Of a stretch of 64,000 nucleotides of DNA, positions 10,078 to 22,649 are shown in pieces. The DNA is taken from the NCBI RefSeq assembly GCF_020520425.1, contig NC_079491.1, positions 9,163,143 to 9,227,142 on the forward strand, read 5' to 3'. A program made the position numbers and the translations under genes. The DNA is from Spinacia oleracea (taxonomy: Eukaryota > Streptophyta > Magnoliopsida > Caryophyllales > Amaranthaceae). The stretch's first letter is position 1. Each line of letters starts with the position of its first letter. A model generated the notes under the pieces. That model saw only the letters and a program-made list of their open reading frames with translations. It ran no database searches and was not told where the DNA came from.

Positions 10078-11097
10078 GAGTCCGGATCCTCTAGGGTTTT
10101 AATAAAACTCTACAAGGTAGAGTTGTATCTAAACCATACATTTTAAAACAGCGCGTCTCCTGTGAGACCAGTCACACATCAACTTGATGGTGTGACGAGC
10201 GCGAAACCAATAGCTTACCTCTCCTAAAGCTATAAAAAAAAATAACAGATCTAAACTATAGAAGTAATATACCTAAACTAAAAAAGTACCTCCTCTAAAA
10301 AATAAAAAATAAAAAGTAACATGTCTAAACTATAGAAGTAACATACCTAAACTAAAAATGTACCTCTCCTAAAACTATTCCGTATAAAAAAAAAGTAACA
10401 TGTCTAAACTATAGAAGTAACATACCTAAACTAAAAATATACCTCATCTAAAATTATAAAAAAAAAAGTAACATGTCTAAACTATAGAAGTAACATACCT
10501 AAACTAAAAAAAATACCTCTTCTAAAATTATTTTTTTAAAAAAGTAACATATCTAAACTATAGAAGTAACATACCTAAATTAAGAAGGTATTTCCCCTAA
10601 AACTACTCCGTATAAAAAAAGTAACATGTATAAACTATAGAAATAACATACCTAAACTAAAAAAAGTAATTCCTCTAAAATTATATAAAAAAAAGTAACA
10701 TGTTTAAACTATAGAAGTAACATACCTAAACTAAGAAGGTATCTCCCTTAAAACTACTCCGTATAAAAAAAGTAACATGTATAAACTATAGAAGTAACAT
10801 ACCTAAACTAAAAAAAGTACCTCCTCTAAAATTATATAAAAAAAAGTAACGTGTCTAAACTATAGAAGTAACATATATACCTAAATTCGCAAGTGTGAAC
10901 TGGTCTCACCATCAGTTGATGGTGAGGGCAGTCTCATATAAGAATTTGGGTTTTAAAATCAATGGTTCATATTGATGTGAAAAAATAGGGAGAATTTTGG
11001 AAAGATAATATATGAACCATTGATTTTTCATTCAATGGTTGATATGCTCAAACTCTACTTTGTAAAGTTATTTTAGAACTCTAGAGGATCCAAAACC
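10078..11097. mobile_element. Mutator-like MITE (9-bp target duplication) packed with tandem repeats
   Basis: Ends carry inverted GGATCCTCTAG then GTT(t/c)TAA and ACTcTACAAgGTAGAGTT. The flanking 9-bp repeat TCTTTAGGC is at 10069-10077 and 11098-11106. A 9-bp duplication is the Mutator hallmark. The interior 10225-10890 is about nine copies of a ~75-bp unit built on GTAACATGTCTAAACTATAG and AAGTAACATACCTAAACTAA. A second pair of inner ends (GCGCGTCTCCTGTGAGACC near 10151 and CAGTCTCATATAAGAATTTG near 10930, both next to TTTTAAAA) suggests that the repeat-bearing part was itself a nested insertion. Confidence 0.75.
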
Positions 11098-13082
11098 TCT
11101 TTAGGCCAATTTAGAACTAAAATAAAGAAATTATTCAAGGTACAAAATTATCCTAGTATTACAAATTATAGTCCGAAAATTGAGGATCGAATCATTGCTA
11201 ATTTTCACACTACATTTTCACAAACTCTACTTATTCAAATCCTAGCAAAAATACTCATATCATTTAATTTGAAAAAAAAGTAATGATCCTACAATTGAAT
11301 ATCAATTTAAGGTTGTTTTTCCTTTGGTAATTTTTTTTCGAGTTTCTCTTCACTTGGTTGATGGAAAATGTATTGTATCTTTCGTCTTCCTGATTAATAG
11401 GTAAGGAATTAAAGCCCGTTTTACCCAGTTCAAGAAGAGCATCTTAAAATCTTCAAATCGCCAACATGTATTATTTTAGAAAATAGCTACAACTTTACTC
11501 AACATTCCAAACTATATGTATACCTAATTTGTATTTCTTAATTAACGGAACTAAACTGAGTCAATTCACCTACCAAGTTCCTCATGTTTTTGTTTTGATA
11601 TATAAGTTTTCTCAGAGTTCAATTAGAAACAATCAATCCAACCAATTTCTCTAATCTCATATACTTGACCAATCTCAAATTTATCTAATCTCATATAATC
11701 ATCTACAATAATTGCATAAAACACCCAAAATCTTCCAAAAAAATCGAATTACCTGCTTAAGATGCCTATTCTGTAGCAAATCCAGTTGTATGGGTTCCTG
11801 TAATCGTCACCAAATAATCAATTAATATAAATTCCATGAAAAATTCCCAATTAATCAATTTAAACAATTGACGAATAAGATGAATAAGATTGAAAAAGCA
11901 GTTAACATGACTTCACATAATTATAAAATTAAAAATAATAGTAAACATGAATTCACACAATCACCATGAAGTAAAAATTAAGATTAAAAAAAAAACCAAC
12001 AAAATATGGAACATTACCTAATACTTACTGCACACATATCAACTCCCATAAGCTCCACATTCTAATAGCCTTACAAATCAAATAAATAAAATGGAATAGC
12101 AACCCATATATTTATAGCAGGGGGATGGATACAAAAGAAAAACTCAAAATACTTTGGATTAAAGTCTTTATTAATTAAGTGATTAATTAATTGATTCATA
12201 AATTAATAAAATTCTTGGTGCAAAACGGATGAATACAAAAGTTGGAGAGGGAAGGAGTGCATTATCATTGATTTTAAGGGTAAATTATATTAAATGGATT
12301 AAATTAAATGAGAGAGTAAAGGTTGGAGATGAATGAGGGGGGGGGATAGGGAAAGACTTAAGGACTCAAAAGGTTGGGGTGAAAACTGAAAAGGTTGGAC
12401 ATGTAGTAGGAAGAGAAGACACGTGGCAAGTAGAAGAATAGGATAGCAACAACAAAGTGACACATGGCATATATGGTTTTAGTTTTTAAATACTAGGTAA
12501 TTGATATAGATATACGAGTAACTAATGTTTAAAGGGCTCCTAAATTCTAATGTTTCTTTTTATCCATCTAAAAAAAAAGTTATTATCGTCAACAATATTC
12601 ATAATAATATAAATATTAATTTCCATTATACCCTTAAATTTATGTACGTGCAGACGTGCTACAACTTACAACTCCATTCAAGCAATATACTTTTTATATT
12701 CATCTAGCATATTTTGCGAGTATATTTAACAAATTAAATCAATACGTACTCGTGTAGTCATCTAGCATATTCTGCGAATATATTTGACAAATTAAATCGT
12801 ACTCGTGTAGTCGTATAAATTAAGGAAAATGATACGATAAAAGTTGCTTTGTTCAACACAAACAACGATCGATGACATGACATTAGCTACGTACCCCTTT
12901 TAATCATAGTAAACGGACGTACAATAATATTATTGCATGATGTACTACAGTTATCTAGATTCATGCAATAAAAATAACACTCTTTATTTTTCACAAACAC
13001 ATAACATTCGGCCAGTACAATTTTCGCAACCCGGGCCGTTACATTTTCAAGACAATTACGTACTCTTTCCGTCCCTTTTTAA
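11098..13082. other. AT-rich intergenic DNA, no gene seen
   Basis: About 2 kb without a supported frame. Near 12712-12800 the block CATCTAGCATATTxTGCGA(A/G)TATATTTxACAAATTAAATC occurs twice, a short local duplication. Confidence 0.45.
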
Positions 13083-14278
13083 TTAGCAAGGCCTAGTGCA
13101 AAAGCATCTCCGGCGAAGGCCTTTGCAATCACCTCCTGGGAATCCTTCAGTTTGGCAAACACTTTCACAGTTTCTGTTGGTAGCGCATGGTCCTTTGAAT
13201 TTGTGACTTGGTGATTCGCATGTTCTGGCTTCTGCTACCCTTGGCCCAACGTCTTTACCATAACAAAAAAAAGGAAATTAGTAAATTGATAAAATAAAAT
13301 ACAGTCACTATAAGAAATAGTACCATTAACGATGGAAAATCCCGTCGCTAAATGCCAATAATCGTTGATTAGCGACGGGATTTTCTGTCGCAAATCCATC
13401 ATAAAAGGGGTTGTCATTAATGAAAAATCTCGTCGTTAACCCGTTGTAAACGACATTTGTGACTGTTGTTCCCGTCTTTGTTTGGTGGTTTGTCCCCGTC
13501 GCAAAAGGCTTTTGCAACGGAATTTTTGACCCGTCGTTATTAGGTTATCGTTAAAGATACAGATTCTTGTATTGAATAAAATTAATAAAATTTTGCAAAA
13601 ATCAAAGTTTCATTGCACAAACATTTGAGAACGTGACAACTCTCCTCGTTCGTTTTTTCTATAACAAGAGAAAGTAGAGTTTTGAAGAGTATAATATGTG
13701 GATTAAACCTTTTACGGAGTACATTAAACTCGGGGATTAAGATTAACCAACATTTGTATATGCCGATTGTTTTGTACCATGATATATTGTTGTGAACCAA
13801 AAGGTATATATATATTATGCTCCGGCCTCATCTTAGATCATTGTTACAAAAATCATTGAACATTTACAGTGGTGGATCTAGAAATTGTGCTAAACAGGAT
13901 CACTATTATTAAAATTAATGAAAAAGCAACTAATGTACGGAGTAAGTACTTTTTAATATGAATTAATGAAAAATCAACTAAAATTATGCAAATATTTTTA
14001 GTTAAGTGGGTTCAAGTGACCCTACTTGTTATGCATTGGCTACGTCACTGAGCATTTGAACCATGAAAAAGAATTTCTCGGTATGTACTTATACCAAGTT
14101 AATAACAATAATTATATGAGTAGTAATATTATCCAAGGAGATTATGTTGTGCGTTATATCATAGTAATTAAATTTGACAAGATAATATTTGTATTTAATT
14201 TATTATGTTATTGATTTAATTTGTACCTGCGGCCAAGACAAGGAGGACGACCAGAAAAACAGCAGTGAAAGGCCTCAT
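13083..14278 (-). CDS. Classical eight-cysteine plant defensin, two exons
   Basis: Exon 1 is 14278-14227 ([17 protein letters not shown]), the intron 13253-14226 (phase 1, 974 bp) and exon 2 13252-13083. The product is 73 aa. Cleavage after VGPRVAEA gives a mature peptide beginning [14 protein letters not shown]. Cysteines follow C-x10-C-x5-C-x3-C-x9-C-x6-C-x-C-x3-C, and the gamma-core is [11 protein letters not shown]. This is the standard pattern for the family, with C1 and C8 expected to pair. Such peptides act outside the cell on fungal and bacterial membranes; the precise target is not predictable here. The intron carries a CACTA-type MITE (13306-13574). A TATATAAATA box lies about 115 bp upstream. 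Confidence 0.93.
13306..13574. mobile_element. CACTA-type MITE in a defensin intron, eroded
   Basis: Ends CACTATAAGAAA and TTCTTGTATTG approximate the CACTACAAGAAA inverted repeat of En/Spm elements. The interior is rich in CGTCG/CGACG, like the better-kept copies at 39181-39430, 39612-39890 and 50075-50341. Confidence 0.75.
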
Positions 14279-14388
14279 TATTGGCTGCTTCAAACTTATG
14301 CTCTAGAAAGAAAATATACGTCGAGAGAAAAATATGGAAAATGTGTTTATGTGATAGTGTGATACAACTCACGACTTCCATAGAGGCT

Positions 14389-14398
14389 TATTTATATA
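14389..14398 (-). promoter_or_regulatory. TATA box of the 13083-14278 defensin
   Basis: TATATAAATA on the minus strand, about 115 bp before the ATG. Confidence 0.55.
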
Positions 14399-16430
14399 GG
14401 AAATATATTGCCCTAAAAGAAAAAGGGCCAAAGACCTAATATTAGGAACTTATTTAATGAAATTTCTATAAGTGCAACTTCATGCATGTGGACTCACCTA
14501 ATCACTACTAAATTTATGAAAGTTAATATAATTGTTTAAATAGATAAATTTTCATTAGGCATGCAGTTAGGCTCGATCCTGATATTTTTAATGCAAATTG
14601 AAAGTTAAGAGTTCTATCATGTACATTTTGTTAACGTGTACGGAGTAAAGGATTTTGAAATCCTTCTTGGGTAACATCGGGCATGGGATAACGGAATAAC
14701 GTGGTCATTAAACGCTTTGGAAATTATTCTAATTATTAGGTACAAAGTATATATATCTTAAAATACCACGACCTTATCATTTAAGGTACGACGCGATCGA
14801 ATAGATTCCATAACAGAGCCAATATGATTCCGAATAAGAGAAATAATGAACCTCCATGTAAAAACTAATTTGAATTATATTTTAGCAATGAAGAGGGAGG
14901 AAAACACAATACTCCACTTTTGGGGTCAAGGCTCGACCATTTTGGTTTAGATTTGTTGCAGAGAGTAACTTGGACAACACGTTATGCAAAACGGCCCGAT
15001 TTGCAGAAATACCAATGAAAGAACACATAAGGAAGATAATAGTGGCAACCCATAAGGAGTTGTGCGCTATCATAACGTAGATACCGATCATGAATTGAAT
15101 GCCACCATGGTGCCATATAGGGATTGCATGAGTATATACACTTCGATCGACCAATAAATATAACATACGGAGTATCATGGTTCGAAACAATAGACATTAG
15201 ACCATATCAAGCAGAACACACCGGCATTTTTTTTTGTTTGACAAAAGCACAACACCAACATTGACGTACATATATTATATACTATAATAGTTATCTTTTT
15301 GGTAGAATTTTAATGTTATTGTAATTCTATCCCTAATTCTACCCCTTATACTATTATTATCTTATTTTGACTCTTAGTAATGTTATTTGTTATTATCTTT
15401 TACCAATTTTTTATTTTTATTTTAATAAATATGTATTAGTTATATATTTCCTGACGTGTAAACCCTACGTGGACGCTCTCTTGAAAAAACTCCCCTTTGA
15501 AATTTTATGTTGATAGTGCGATATGGATGAACATATAAAGTCATATATTTATAACAAAAAAAATATAGTTTAATGTAAGTAAAATTCTAATGTAAATATC
15601 GTAGGATAAAATTTTCACACGTAGAATTAGAGTTCGACGTCTAAGTAAACGTCCTAAGAAAATGTACGTTTCAAACTGTTAATACGGAGTAATTGCGATT
15701 TGGATAGCAAGAGTGTTTACGTCATCTTGGGTTTTCATTGATTATGTCTATCTTTTAAAAGGAGTGTTTATGTCTAAAAGGGGTTTTCAATTTTTCATTG
15801 TTTAGGTGGTCTATCTTTTAAAAGGGGATCGGTTTTCATATACGGTAATGTATTTTTATTATTTTTGTTTTATTATTAATTAATTAATTTAATTATAATT
15901 TAATTATACTCGATGACGTGAAAATTCTATATGGCGCTCCGAAAATTCTTCAAAAAACTCCTATTTATATATATATATATTAAATTATAAAAAGTTGACA
16001 TTTTGAAATACTATGCATTTCTGACTAGATAAACCTATCATGATATTAATTATTTGATTCAAAAAGAAAAAGAAAATGAGGAAAGAAAAAAGCAAGCCAG
16101 CCAGCCAATGTGGACTAGTGAAAAAGAGTGACTAGTGTTTTTTTTTTTTTCTTCCTGTTTTTTATTATTTTAAAGTGGGTTGAAAAAGAGTGGGCCTTAC
16201 ATTATGTCCCAAAAAAGATGGGTTGATTAAAACTAGACAAAGTAAGGTGCGTTGTCTAGGGTACGAAGTTGTCTTCATGCCTGCACCTTCACGAGTCCAT
16301 TACTCGTGCATTATTGTGATTCAGTATCTAAACGGGCCCCTATCATTTAATCGTTTCCTATGTTTGATTACTTTTTCACCAACCCACCTTCAAATAATTC
16401 AAATTCATGATGAATCGGATTATAATCTCA
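14399..16430. other. Intergenic DNA with Helitron-like fragments
   Basis: No supported gene; the 102-codon minus frame at 14882-15190 resembles nothing I know. Around 15450-15500 and 15910-15985, sequences such as GACGTG..CTACGTGGACGCTC followed by AAAAACTCC and a TA run match the 5' part of the Helitron at 54232-55561, so both are probably truncated relatives on the minus strand. Confidence 0.4.
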
Positions 16431-16480
16431 AACTAGTATTTAGGCCCGAGCGATGTCCCGGATTATTTCGTGAATAACAA
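16431..16480 (-). mobile_element. Degenerate Helitron 3' terminus
   Basis: CTAGTATTTAGGCCCGAGCGATGTCCCGG on the plus strand resembles the reverse of a Helitron 3' end (CCCGTGC..GCACGGG hairpin then CTAG) with two substitutions. The matching 5' end was not found with confidence. Confidence 0.35.
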
Positions 16481-17527
16481 TAATTATCATATTTTTTTAA
16501 TGAAATTTTGTTTGAGTGTTTTCAGAAGATATTTTTTCTATATTATATTAATATTAGTGTTGAAATTAGAGATTGCAAGTTCGGAGCTTATGCAAACCAT
16601 ATATCTCTTTTTGAAATGAAAATGGATATAGCATGGATATCTCCACTAATTAAACAAAAATTTGTTTAGCCGAACTGTGGAAATGAGAGCACTTTAATTC
16701 TAATCTTATATTCTGACCTCCATTAGGTGAAACATCCTTGCAAAAAAAATTATGAATGGCCAAGATTTGAGAATTCTACCTCTTGTTCAAAACAAGCGTA
16801 TTCAATCACTATGTCAAAAAAATTTAATATGTACATCCCTCGGTTCTTTTTACTTGCAACACCTTATTTTTCACGTTTGCCAATGCAAGACTTGAATAAT
16901 TAATATCTTTAACTATCAATAAGTACAAATTATAAACAATTGACATATGAAAAATATATATTAAACTAACAAGATACCACATGAATATGTTTTTCCTAAG
17001 TATATACTGAGTATCATCTCTATTATATAAGGAAACGGCTAGGACGGTGTAAATACTCATTGGCCTATTTCACCCTTTACTAAAATTATAAAAATTAAAA
17101 TAAATTTAATACAAAACTTTTTTATATTACAATGTATTACGTAAAAGGGAATCAATTTAAAAGATACATATCAAAATCACCAAATATTTAAAACTAAGAA
17201 AAAAAAATGAATAAAAAAGTAATTAACCAAATAAGTGTGATTGTGTGTGCGCTTTGAAATTATAAGCACGCATCACATGCATAGAAAATTAGTAAAAAAT
17301 AAATATGGGCTGGGCCGTTTGGATGTTGTGGTGTCGTCAGAATGAAAAAAGGAGTGAAACAAGTCTGATATTGATAAACCGTACCACATGACCGGTTTGT
17401 TTTTTGGCAGTAGGCAATTTGGCTCCGTCTTGCCAATTGCTATAGAGCCCATAGAGGCATAGACCATAGTACACAAACTTCAGGGGTTCGCATTGATTTT
17501 TTTTTACCCTGTTTAATATCTACTATT
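16481..17527. other. AT-rich intergenic DNA
   Basis: No gene is visible. A lone Stowaway-like end (CATCCCTCGGTTCTTTTTAC, 16834) has no partner. Confidence 0.35.
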
Positions 17528-18350
17528 ATCTCCGTTCTTAAATGATTTTTATGTTTACTATTTACACGGTAATTAAGAAATATTTTTTTTTAACGCAAAA
17601 ACGGAGAATATTATATTAGCATGTCATCGTTTATGGCTCTTTACAAAAGATTGTCGGGCAATACCCAAAAACTTGTAGCCCGATCCATGATAAAATGCAA
17701 ACAACTATACTACCCAAATCTAGATTACCAAAAACTACCCCACCCTTTAACTTTACAATCCCTTCACTGCTTTGCATCCAAATAGGGTTGGGGGGGAAAG
17801 CTAAACCAACTACTCGCCCGTCCGCGAAACTTCTTGTCCATGTTGCTTGTCACGAACCACATTTAGAGTCTTTGTAGTAACTGTCGTTGGGATTGTGCCG
17901 AACATTATCTCTCTGGTAACTGTCACCACTGCATCCTCCTCTGGGGGTGTCTTTTCCAAATCAATAACTGATGCTGATTTTCCTTGCGTGTTAGACGATT
18001 GACCTTCATCCCTCAAGCCTCGCCTTGCTTGCTGAAAGCTCTGTCTGGTAATTAAGGAATATTGGTGAACATGTAATGGTGGATTGGTGGGGTAACAAAT
18101 GGGGAAATGAGTGATTATAAATTGTACAACAATGTGAGAGGATGAAAATTAATATTTCGTATTAAAGTATTGCGAGTGGGTAAGCTATGGTGGATTCTTA
18201 TAATAAAACATTACAAGTTGCATGTTAAAGTGAGCCAAATGAGAGTATAAATGTTTAATTTATATGTTAAAAATTGTATAAAGTAAAGTGTAAAAAACTT
18301 TCTAGAACATACTAAAACGGAAAACATAAAGAACTTTCATAAACGGAGTA
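17528..18350. mobile_element. Possible composite MITE with internal coding remnant
   Basis: The left end (ATCTCCGTTCTTAAATGATT then TTTATGTTTACT) and the reverse of the right end (ACTCCGTTTATGAAAGTTCT then TTATGTTTTCC) are similar. This suggests inverted termini with unrelated sequence between them. The pairing is by eye and imperfect. Confidence 0.35.
17810..18055 (-). pseudogene. Unrecognised coding-like fragment
   Basis: The minus strand is open through a sequence including SVIDLEKTPPEEDAVVTVTR and ends at a stop at 17810. It continues upstream of its first ATG (18016) into QSFQQARRGLRDEGQ-like sequence. Composition is charged and soluble-looking, and richer in GC than the surroundings. 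I do not recognise the family. It could be a piece of a retrotransposon or a captured host exon. Confidence 0.3.
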
Positions 18351-18355
18351 ATTCA

Positions 18356-18690
18356 TATCTACTAAAGGTGAATATTCTTTATTTAAACTAGTGTTGGCGC
18401 AAATTATGTATGCTAAACACAATGGTGGATCAAGAAATTATATATTAAGTGGGGTTATTGTTGAAAAATTAAAGACAATAACGAAGGAATTAGGCATGGT
18501 AAAACCACACCTTTAATATCTATCTACTAAAGGTGAATATCTTTATTTAAGCTAGTGTTAACACGAATTATGTATGCGTAACACAATGGTGGATCAAGAA
18601 ATTATATATTAAGTGGGATAATAGTTGAAAAATTAAAGACAACTACGGAGGAATTAGGCGTGGTAAAACCACAACTTTAATATCCTCATT
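18356..18690. repeat. 165-bp tandem duplication
   Basis: TATCTACTAAAGGTGAATAT at 18356 recurs at 18521. The two units share the block AATGGTGGATCAAGAAATTA and end with GGTAAAACCACA, with roughly a dozen mismatches. Confidence 0.8.
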
Positions 18691-18826
18691 TAAAATACAA
18701 ATTAAATTGGACGAGATGATATATAAAATAGTGAGACGATTTTCTTGAGTCACACCTTGGCTATTCCTTGCTTAAAATTAATTTTATTAATTGATCCAAC
18801 TATTTTTTATTGATAACTAGATTAGA

Positions 18827-19264
18827 TCCCGTGCACGCACGGATTTTGATCATTTTTTTCACAAAATATTTAACTGAATATATCTCCCAAATTACTGCAT
18901 AGTTATAACATTTATAACATACTCGTTTAAATGTATTCATATTCATCTAATTGCATATTTAAAATGTTAATATGGTAATTTGACCAAAATATTGAGTGAT
19001 ATATTTTCCATTACTAATATAGCGATTGACTAAAATATTGCCAATTTAGAATAATTATTATTACGTCGTATCTATTATTGCCATAATTTATAAACTAAAT
19101 ATATTTTGTTTCCATACATAAATAGTTTATATAAAAAAGGTAGAGAATAAAACTAAAATCAAACAGATACACTTTTTTTAGGAAAGTAATTTTTGACCGG
19201 AAAAAATCGCACCAGAAATTGACACGTGTCATTCCTGGTGTCTCTTTTAATATATAGTAATAGA
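18827..19264 (-). mobile_element. Small non-autonomous Helitron
   Basis: On the minus strand it starts TCTATTACTATATATTAAAA, ends in a GTGCGTGCAC hairpin followed by ATCTAAT and CTAG, and sits between A and T. These are the 5' TC, 3' CTRR and A|T target rules of Helitrons. It has no coding capacity. A relative is at 37105-37528. Confidence 0.8.
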
Positions 19265-19968
19265 TTGATTTTTCCTTGTTACTTTTTATTTTCAAGGGAA
19301 AAGTTAAGCAACCGGTTTATATCACAACTTGATTTGATATAAAATGCATGCTTAACTTTTCTCTCAAACAGAAGTAGCAAAGCAAGTTGGTTTTTTTTGT
19401 AGTCGGAATGATTGTGGAATACATATTGGGTACGGTGGAGGCGGCAAGTGGTGGGTTCAAGTAGTCCGAATTTGATGTTGGGTTCAAGTTTAATTAGTTA
19501 ATGCGAGAAAGTTTCATTGATCAGTGCTGGCATTGAAAATGTGAATGTTACAGTGACTAGATCGAACAAGCTAAAATTAAAGTATATGAAATACGAAATA
19601 ACGTAATAAGTTAAAAAAGAACATTACGTTCAAACATAGACGTAACATAACTACATAAATACATAAGATAGTTAAATCAAGTTCTTACGAAATTACTTCT
19701 ATCACAAATCTTTATATAACTCCAATCGAACTTCAAACAAAAAACACGTACATGCATCATTTCATTAATAGTAATCGATTGGGGTAGTGGTGATTAACAA
19801 AGTAACATACTCCGTACAATGGTACAACCGAGTGATTCAAACATATAGATGCTACAATTTTATTATCGTTCAACTAATAACCATACATATATGATATATC
19901 CACCTCTCAACTACAAGGTTAAGGATGGAAATTGCACACACTTAATTAACATTAATTATGTTAATTAA
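19265..19968. other. Intergenic DNA downstream of a defensin
   Basis: No gene is visible. It probably includes the 3' UTR of the 19969-20743 gene near its right end. Confidence 0.35.
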
Positions 19969-20743
19969 TTAAACGCAGGGTCCCGTGCACATACATCTTC
20001 TGCGAAAGCCTTTACATTCACCACCTGAAAATCGTTCGCTGTTGCAAGTGTTCTCACAATTCCTGCTGCTAGTACAAATTCCCTTGAACCTATGACTTGG
20101 TGATGAACACATTCTTGCTTCTACTACTCTTGGCCCTATGTCTTTTTTATTCATAACAAGGAGAAAAAATGATCGAGTTAGATAACTACGTCACATACTG
20201 CTAAGTTACGGTAAGATGTCAAAAGATATGCTCGATATACTATAAGATACTCAGTATATGTTTAAATTTCATTTCTTAACACATCATAAAACAAAAACAA
20301 AAACAAAAAATCGTAAATGGTCAAGGAAATCAACATGTTTGTTTTATAAGAGACGGGGTTTGATAGATCCAATGTCTCTAGTAGTAGTACGGCCAGTGAA
20401 AATCCTCGATCATCATCTTAAAACATATTTCTAAATGAATAGTGTGAAAAGTCAAAATGATGCAGATATTAAGAAACGAAGAAGCATTAAAAATTTATGA
20501 AAGTAAGTGGTTAATTATGTGACATACACTATATAAACTAATTTAGAATTTATAGAGAAGACGTGATTAGTTTTCTTATTATTCGAACTTTAATTTGATA
20601 CTTCATACGACGTACAAGGATCGAAAAATAATGACATTATAAGTTATAAGTTTTAGAAAGGAAGAGGAATAAAATGTACCTGTGGCCAAAACAAGGAAGA
20701 GCACAAGGAAAAGAGCAGCAAAAGGCCTCATTGATTGCTTCAT
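19969..20743 (-). CDS. Classical eight-cysteine plant defensin, two exons
   Basis: Exon 1 is 20743-20680 ([21 protein letters not shown]), the intron 20142-20679 (phase 1, 538 bp) and exon 2 20141-19969. The product is 78 aa. The signal peptide is cut after DIGPRVVEA, leaving [14 protein letters not shown] and onward. Cysteine spacing is classical, with gamma-core [11 protein letters not shown] and a C-terminal CMCTGPCV. A second in-frame ATG (20731, MRPF) is possible; the first was chosen because the paralogues at 22650-46101 also start MKxSMR. It is the closest of the other loci to the 22650-36385 triplet (shared [20 protein letters not shown]). A TATATAAG box lies about 95 bp upstream. Confidence 0.93.
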
Positions 20744-20833
20744 AATTAAGCTCTTAATTAAGAAGATGTTTAGTGAAATTAACTTGTAGAAGTTGTATTT
20801 GGTGAGTGAGCAAGATAACAACACTAGAGGTTA

Positions 20834-20841
20834 CTTATATA
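20834..20841 (-). promoter_or_regulatory. TATA box of the 19969-20743 defensin
   Basis: TATATAAG on the minus strand, about 95 bp before the ATG at 20743. Confidence 0.55.
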
Positions 20842-20992
20842 GGATTAGATATTTGTGGTTCCAATATTATAATTGTGATCACCCATCCCTTTTATGTGGC
20901 TCATATCAAAACTATTTCTTTTCCAATTAAAAAAGATAAAGAAGAAAAAATACTTTCTCATAAATTGTCAATTAATTGGCGGTAGGGTTGAG

Positions 20993-21578
20993 CACAACAC
21001 GGTACCCTGTTAAAATTTCAGAAATCAGAATCATATCGGAACTTGTTGCAACAGGTTTCTAAAAATGGGAACCGGAATCGAAACCGAAACACTGTTGTAA
21101 CAGGTTCCTGAAAATGAGAACCGGAACCGGAACCTGTTCTAAGGTTCTAATTCAGGGTACCCTGTCATTTAAAACTTCAAATAAAATATTGATAATTTAT
21201 TGGACAAAATATGTACTTTATGCTTTGGGCTTTAATTGTTTTATAGATTAGGCTTAAATTGTAATTCTATATTTATATGTTCCAAAGATTAGCTTGGATT
21301 GTTTTATATTTTGGACATAGAAAACATTTTTATTTGTCCCGGTCCCTTATTTTGGGTACTTCAATTCATATTAGAATTGATATGTACAAGGTACCCAACA
21401 AGGTACCCATTCCGGAAATTGAGAACCGAAACCGGAACCTGTTGCAACAGGTTCCCGATTTCGTTATCCGGAACCAGAACCTGCACAACAGGTTCCGATT
21501 CCGAAACCTCAGGTTCCTAACAGGTTCCAATTTCGATTCAGGGTACCCTGACATTTTTTCTCACCCGGGTCATCCCTA
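20993..21578. mobile_element. hAT-like element made of AACAGGTTCC palindromes
   Basis: The left end TAGGGTTGAGCAC and the reversed right end TAGGGATGACCCG are related. Each is followed inward by GGTACCCTG. Flanks ATTGGCGG (20985-20992) and ATTGGTGC (21579-21586) fit a worn 8-bp target duplication. The interior repeats GGAACCTGTTGCAACAGG and variants in both orientations; open frames here are by-products of that. Confidence 0.65.
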
Positions 21579-21725
21579 ATTGGTGCTACCGGGCCCATTT
21601 ACCTTTGGTAAAGAATTTGAATGTACATGTGATCAAAATAAGAAGGTAATTTTCCCTTAAAAAGGTTAGAAGGTGGATAATTTTTTACCGCAAATTAGAT
21701 TATGGACATATTGTGCACAATAATT

Positions 21726-22329
21726 ATTACGCAATGAAGGTATACAAATGTACGTAGCATATGTAACTAAAAGAACATGCGATTATAGTAGATAGAAACG
21801 AGATTTTTTTTTATATGATTTTTTTTAAAAAAATATACAAAGTAATTCATATGATGCACTTTTGTCATAATATCATAGTGAGTATAGTGCACATATGTCC
21901 ATAACTGAGGACATCACTTGTGCTCTTTTGCTAAACAATGAGTATTGTTATGCACCTTTGTTCATTTTCTATGTCTATAGTCCGGATTATACACCTGTGT
22001 TCATTTAATTTGCAACACAATGAGTATCATACACATATGTCCATATTCCAATCTATACACCTGTATTCATTTGCTACACAGTGAGCATCGTGATGTCCAT
22101 GGTCCACGCTGTACATTTGTGTGCATTTGTGTGTATATGTCCATAGTCTAGGTTGTACACTTGTGTTCATTTCCTACGCAGTACATGAGTATCGTGCACA
22201 TATATCCATAATCCACGCATTGAGTTTTATACCCCTAAAAATGAAGACTATTCAATTCTCATATTTCGTATTAACTTGTACTTTTCAAATATCTAAAATT
22301 TGCACGAAGTAGTTGTTAATAAAACGAAA
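21726..22329. repeat. Flank block of the defensin array, copy 1 (Helitron-free)
   Basis: Starting ATTACGCAATGAAGGTATAC, this block is repeated with about 90% identity at 24754-25373 and 30932-31552. It carries GTGCACATATGTCCATA-like sub-repeats. Its right end (CGAAA then TTAAAGATAA) is the intact, empty version of the site where Helitrons sit in the other two copies. Confidence 0.85.
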
Positions 22330-22649
22330 TTAAAGATAAACGTAAATAATACTTTCAACTTTGTTAATGAATTGTAGCTTTCATTAATTTATTAGTGTAG
22401 CATAGTACTACTACTTAATTTGCATATTGCAAAGTTACCACAACTATAATACAAGTATTAGTACACACTTTGTATATAAGATTATATATAGATATACATA
22501 GTATACTGCATCCACTCGATTGTGGATGAATGAAGATGATGTAAAGAGAACACGTGCGTCAAATTGCTTTTATTTTTAATGCAAATTTTAACCAATGTCA
22601 AGCTGATTATTGATGACGAGGAACGCGCACGTGGCACACCATCGGTTAA

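Noticed and set aside
14882-15190. 102-codon minus-strand frame with hydrophobic stretches
   Set aside because: A second frame overlaps it, no family resemblance, and composition matches the surrounding non-coding DNA.
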